Program-made: the position numbers and the translations under genes | In this document: positions 63,259 to 64,000 of the stretch, piece after piece | Numbering within the stretch: the first letter of the stretch is position 1 | Layout: every line of letters starts with the position of its first letter | Notes under the pieces: generated by a model | The model's database searches: none | Told to the model about the DNA's origin: nothing | The model's input: the letters and a program-made list of their open reading frames with translations, nothing else | Source of the DNA: Tenacibaculum singaporense | Lineage (GTDB): Bacteria > Bacteroidota > Bacteroidia > Flavobacteriales > Flavobacteriaceae | NCBI RefSeq assembly: GCF_003867015.1 | Contig: NZ_CP032548.1 | Coordinates: 62,001 to 126,000 of the forward strand | Length of the DNA stretch: 64,000 nucleotides | Reading direction: 5' to 3'

Positions 63259-63999
63259 TTAATTTGAATAAACCTTTAAAACTACTTTAAATTTATTTTC
63301 TTCATTCTCTATTGTCAAACTATATTGGTCTTGATAGATTAAATCTAATTGCTTTCTAACGTTTGATAAGCCTATACTCTCTTTTTTTAGGACATAATCT
63401 TTGGAAACCGTATTAGATATTTTAAACTTAAAACTATTCTCTGAGCTTAAAAACTCAATCTTAATTTCTGGTGATCCGCTATCTTCTCCTGCACCATGTT
63501 TAAACGCATTTTCAACTAACGATAATAATATCAATGGTGGTATTTTGATATCTTTTTCTACCTTATTTATCAAGGAAACTTTTAAGCGTGAATCGTACCT
63601 TAGTTTTTCTAACTCTATATAATTTTCTATCAATTTAATTTCGTTAGAAAGTAACACTAACTTAGTATTACACCTATACAATACATAATCTAACATTTCT
63701 GATAGCTTACCTATTGAAGCTGGTGTTTTTGGCGAGTTACTCAAAGACAAACTATAAATGTTATTAAGGGTATTGAATAAGAAATGTGGATTTAATTGTG
63801 CTTTTAATGTTTTTAATTCTGCTTCCGTTTTTTCTTTTTCAAACACCAGTTCTTTTTCTTTAACTCTTTTATAATCTAGAAAATACTTTACAGAAAGAAA
63901 GACCAACGTTGTTAAATACATATTGGGAATATATTTAAACAACAATTTTTTCCAATCGGTTAAAATCTCTAAAATAGGTTCTTGTGTAAAAACTCCTTT
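63259..63999 (-). CDS. LytS/YehU-type sensor histidine kinase (5' end outside window)
   Basis: The reading frame stays open through TTG 63945 to the window edge, so the gene is truncated. The visible part has a last membrane helix (YLTTLVFLSVKYFL), the phospho-His motif KAQLNPHFLFNTLNNIY (His_kinase domain) and HATPase with VENAFKHGA and GLSNVRKQL. It is the partner of the LytTR regulator. Confidence 0.93.
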   Translation of the reverse strand, partial: KGVFTQEPILEILTDWKKLLFKYIPNMYLTTLVFLSVKYFLDYKRVKEKELVFEKEKTEAELKTLKAQLNPHFLFNTLNNIYSLSLSNSPKTPASIGKLSEMLDYVLYRCNTKLVLLSNEIKLIENYIELEKLRYDSRLKVSLINKVEKDIKIPPLILLSLVENAFKHGAGEDSGSPEIKIEFLSSENSFKFKISNTVSKDYVLKKESIGLSNVRKQLDLIYQDQYSLTIENEENKFKVVLKVYSN

Positions 64000-64000
64000 T

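Noticed and set aside
1..64000. Search for CRISPR arrays, tRNA/rRNA genes, insertion sequences, prophage, origins
   Set aside because: No regular spaced repeats, cloverleaf-type intergenic segments, transposase or integrase reading frames were seen; nearly all DNA is explained by chromosomal genes.

Overview
The window is AT-rich and densely coded, and it looks like the chromosome of a marine member of the Flavobacteriaceae (Bacteroidota), possibly close to Tenacibaculum. Three things point there. Promoters follow the Bacteroidota pattern, TTG near -33 and TAnnTTTG near -7. Several genes are of types typical of the group: an SDR-type L-threonine dehydrogenase, a CarH/LitR-like MerR regulator, a GSCFA protein, a DUF5777 barrel, and the ftsX-DUF3098-uppP-truB order. 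Weak Shine-Dalgarno sites and frequent TTG/GTG starts also fit. I see no tRNA, rRNA, insertion sequence, prophage or CRISPR array. The 5' end of alaS and the 5' end of a histidine kinase gene are cut by the window edges.

Region 1 (2.2-16.2 kb, minus strand) is the most striking. A MerR-type regulator with a B12-binding domain carries the light-sensor signature Wx9EH plus ExHxxG (CarH/LitR type). It is followed by a two-domain FAS1 lipoprotein and then 15 genes with no gap over 3 nt: crtI, crtB, an unknown secreted protein, crtZ, a CrtYcd-type lycopene cyclase, tspO, a TetR regulator, an ABC1 kinase, a flavin reductase-like protein, a DUF2867 epimerase-like protein, an atypical SDR, a CIA30-like protein, a glutathione peroxidase, an SRPBCC protein and a DNA photolyase. 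The run ends at a bidirectional terminator shared with alaS. I read it as a light/singlet-oxygen defence operon that makes a zeaxanthin-type carotenoid, scavenges peroxides and repairs UV damage.

Region 2 (16.3-38 kb) is mostly housekeeping. It holds GSCFA, phenylalanine hydroxylase with a rhodanese, an M48 protease, a frameshifted small membrane-protein gene, gpmI, map, apbE, an OmpA-like lipoprotein, rplM-rpsI, rpsB-tsf, pyrH-frr, an MMPL/RND transporter, asnS and rpoN. A structured spacer lies in front of rpsB. Strong hairpin terminators and good promoters mark the transcription units.

Region 3 (37.7-51 kb) holds an exbB/exbD/exbD motor cluster with a barrel protein, a type I asparaginase, a YugP-like metalloprotease, lepA, a radical SAM protein that resembles the archaeal tetraether lipid synthase family, a divergent Lgt paralogue, and a YceI / OB-fold / DUF5777 envelope operon. 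Region 4 (50.4-64 kb) has a dus gene, rbfA with a LolE-like permease, a lipoprotein-membrane protein-kinase-regulator signalling operon, mce, ftsX-DUF3098-uppP-truB, a thioredoxin-like protein behind a perfect dyad, L-threonine dehydrogenase, recX and a LytS/LytTR two-component pair.
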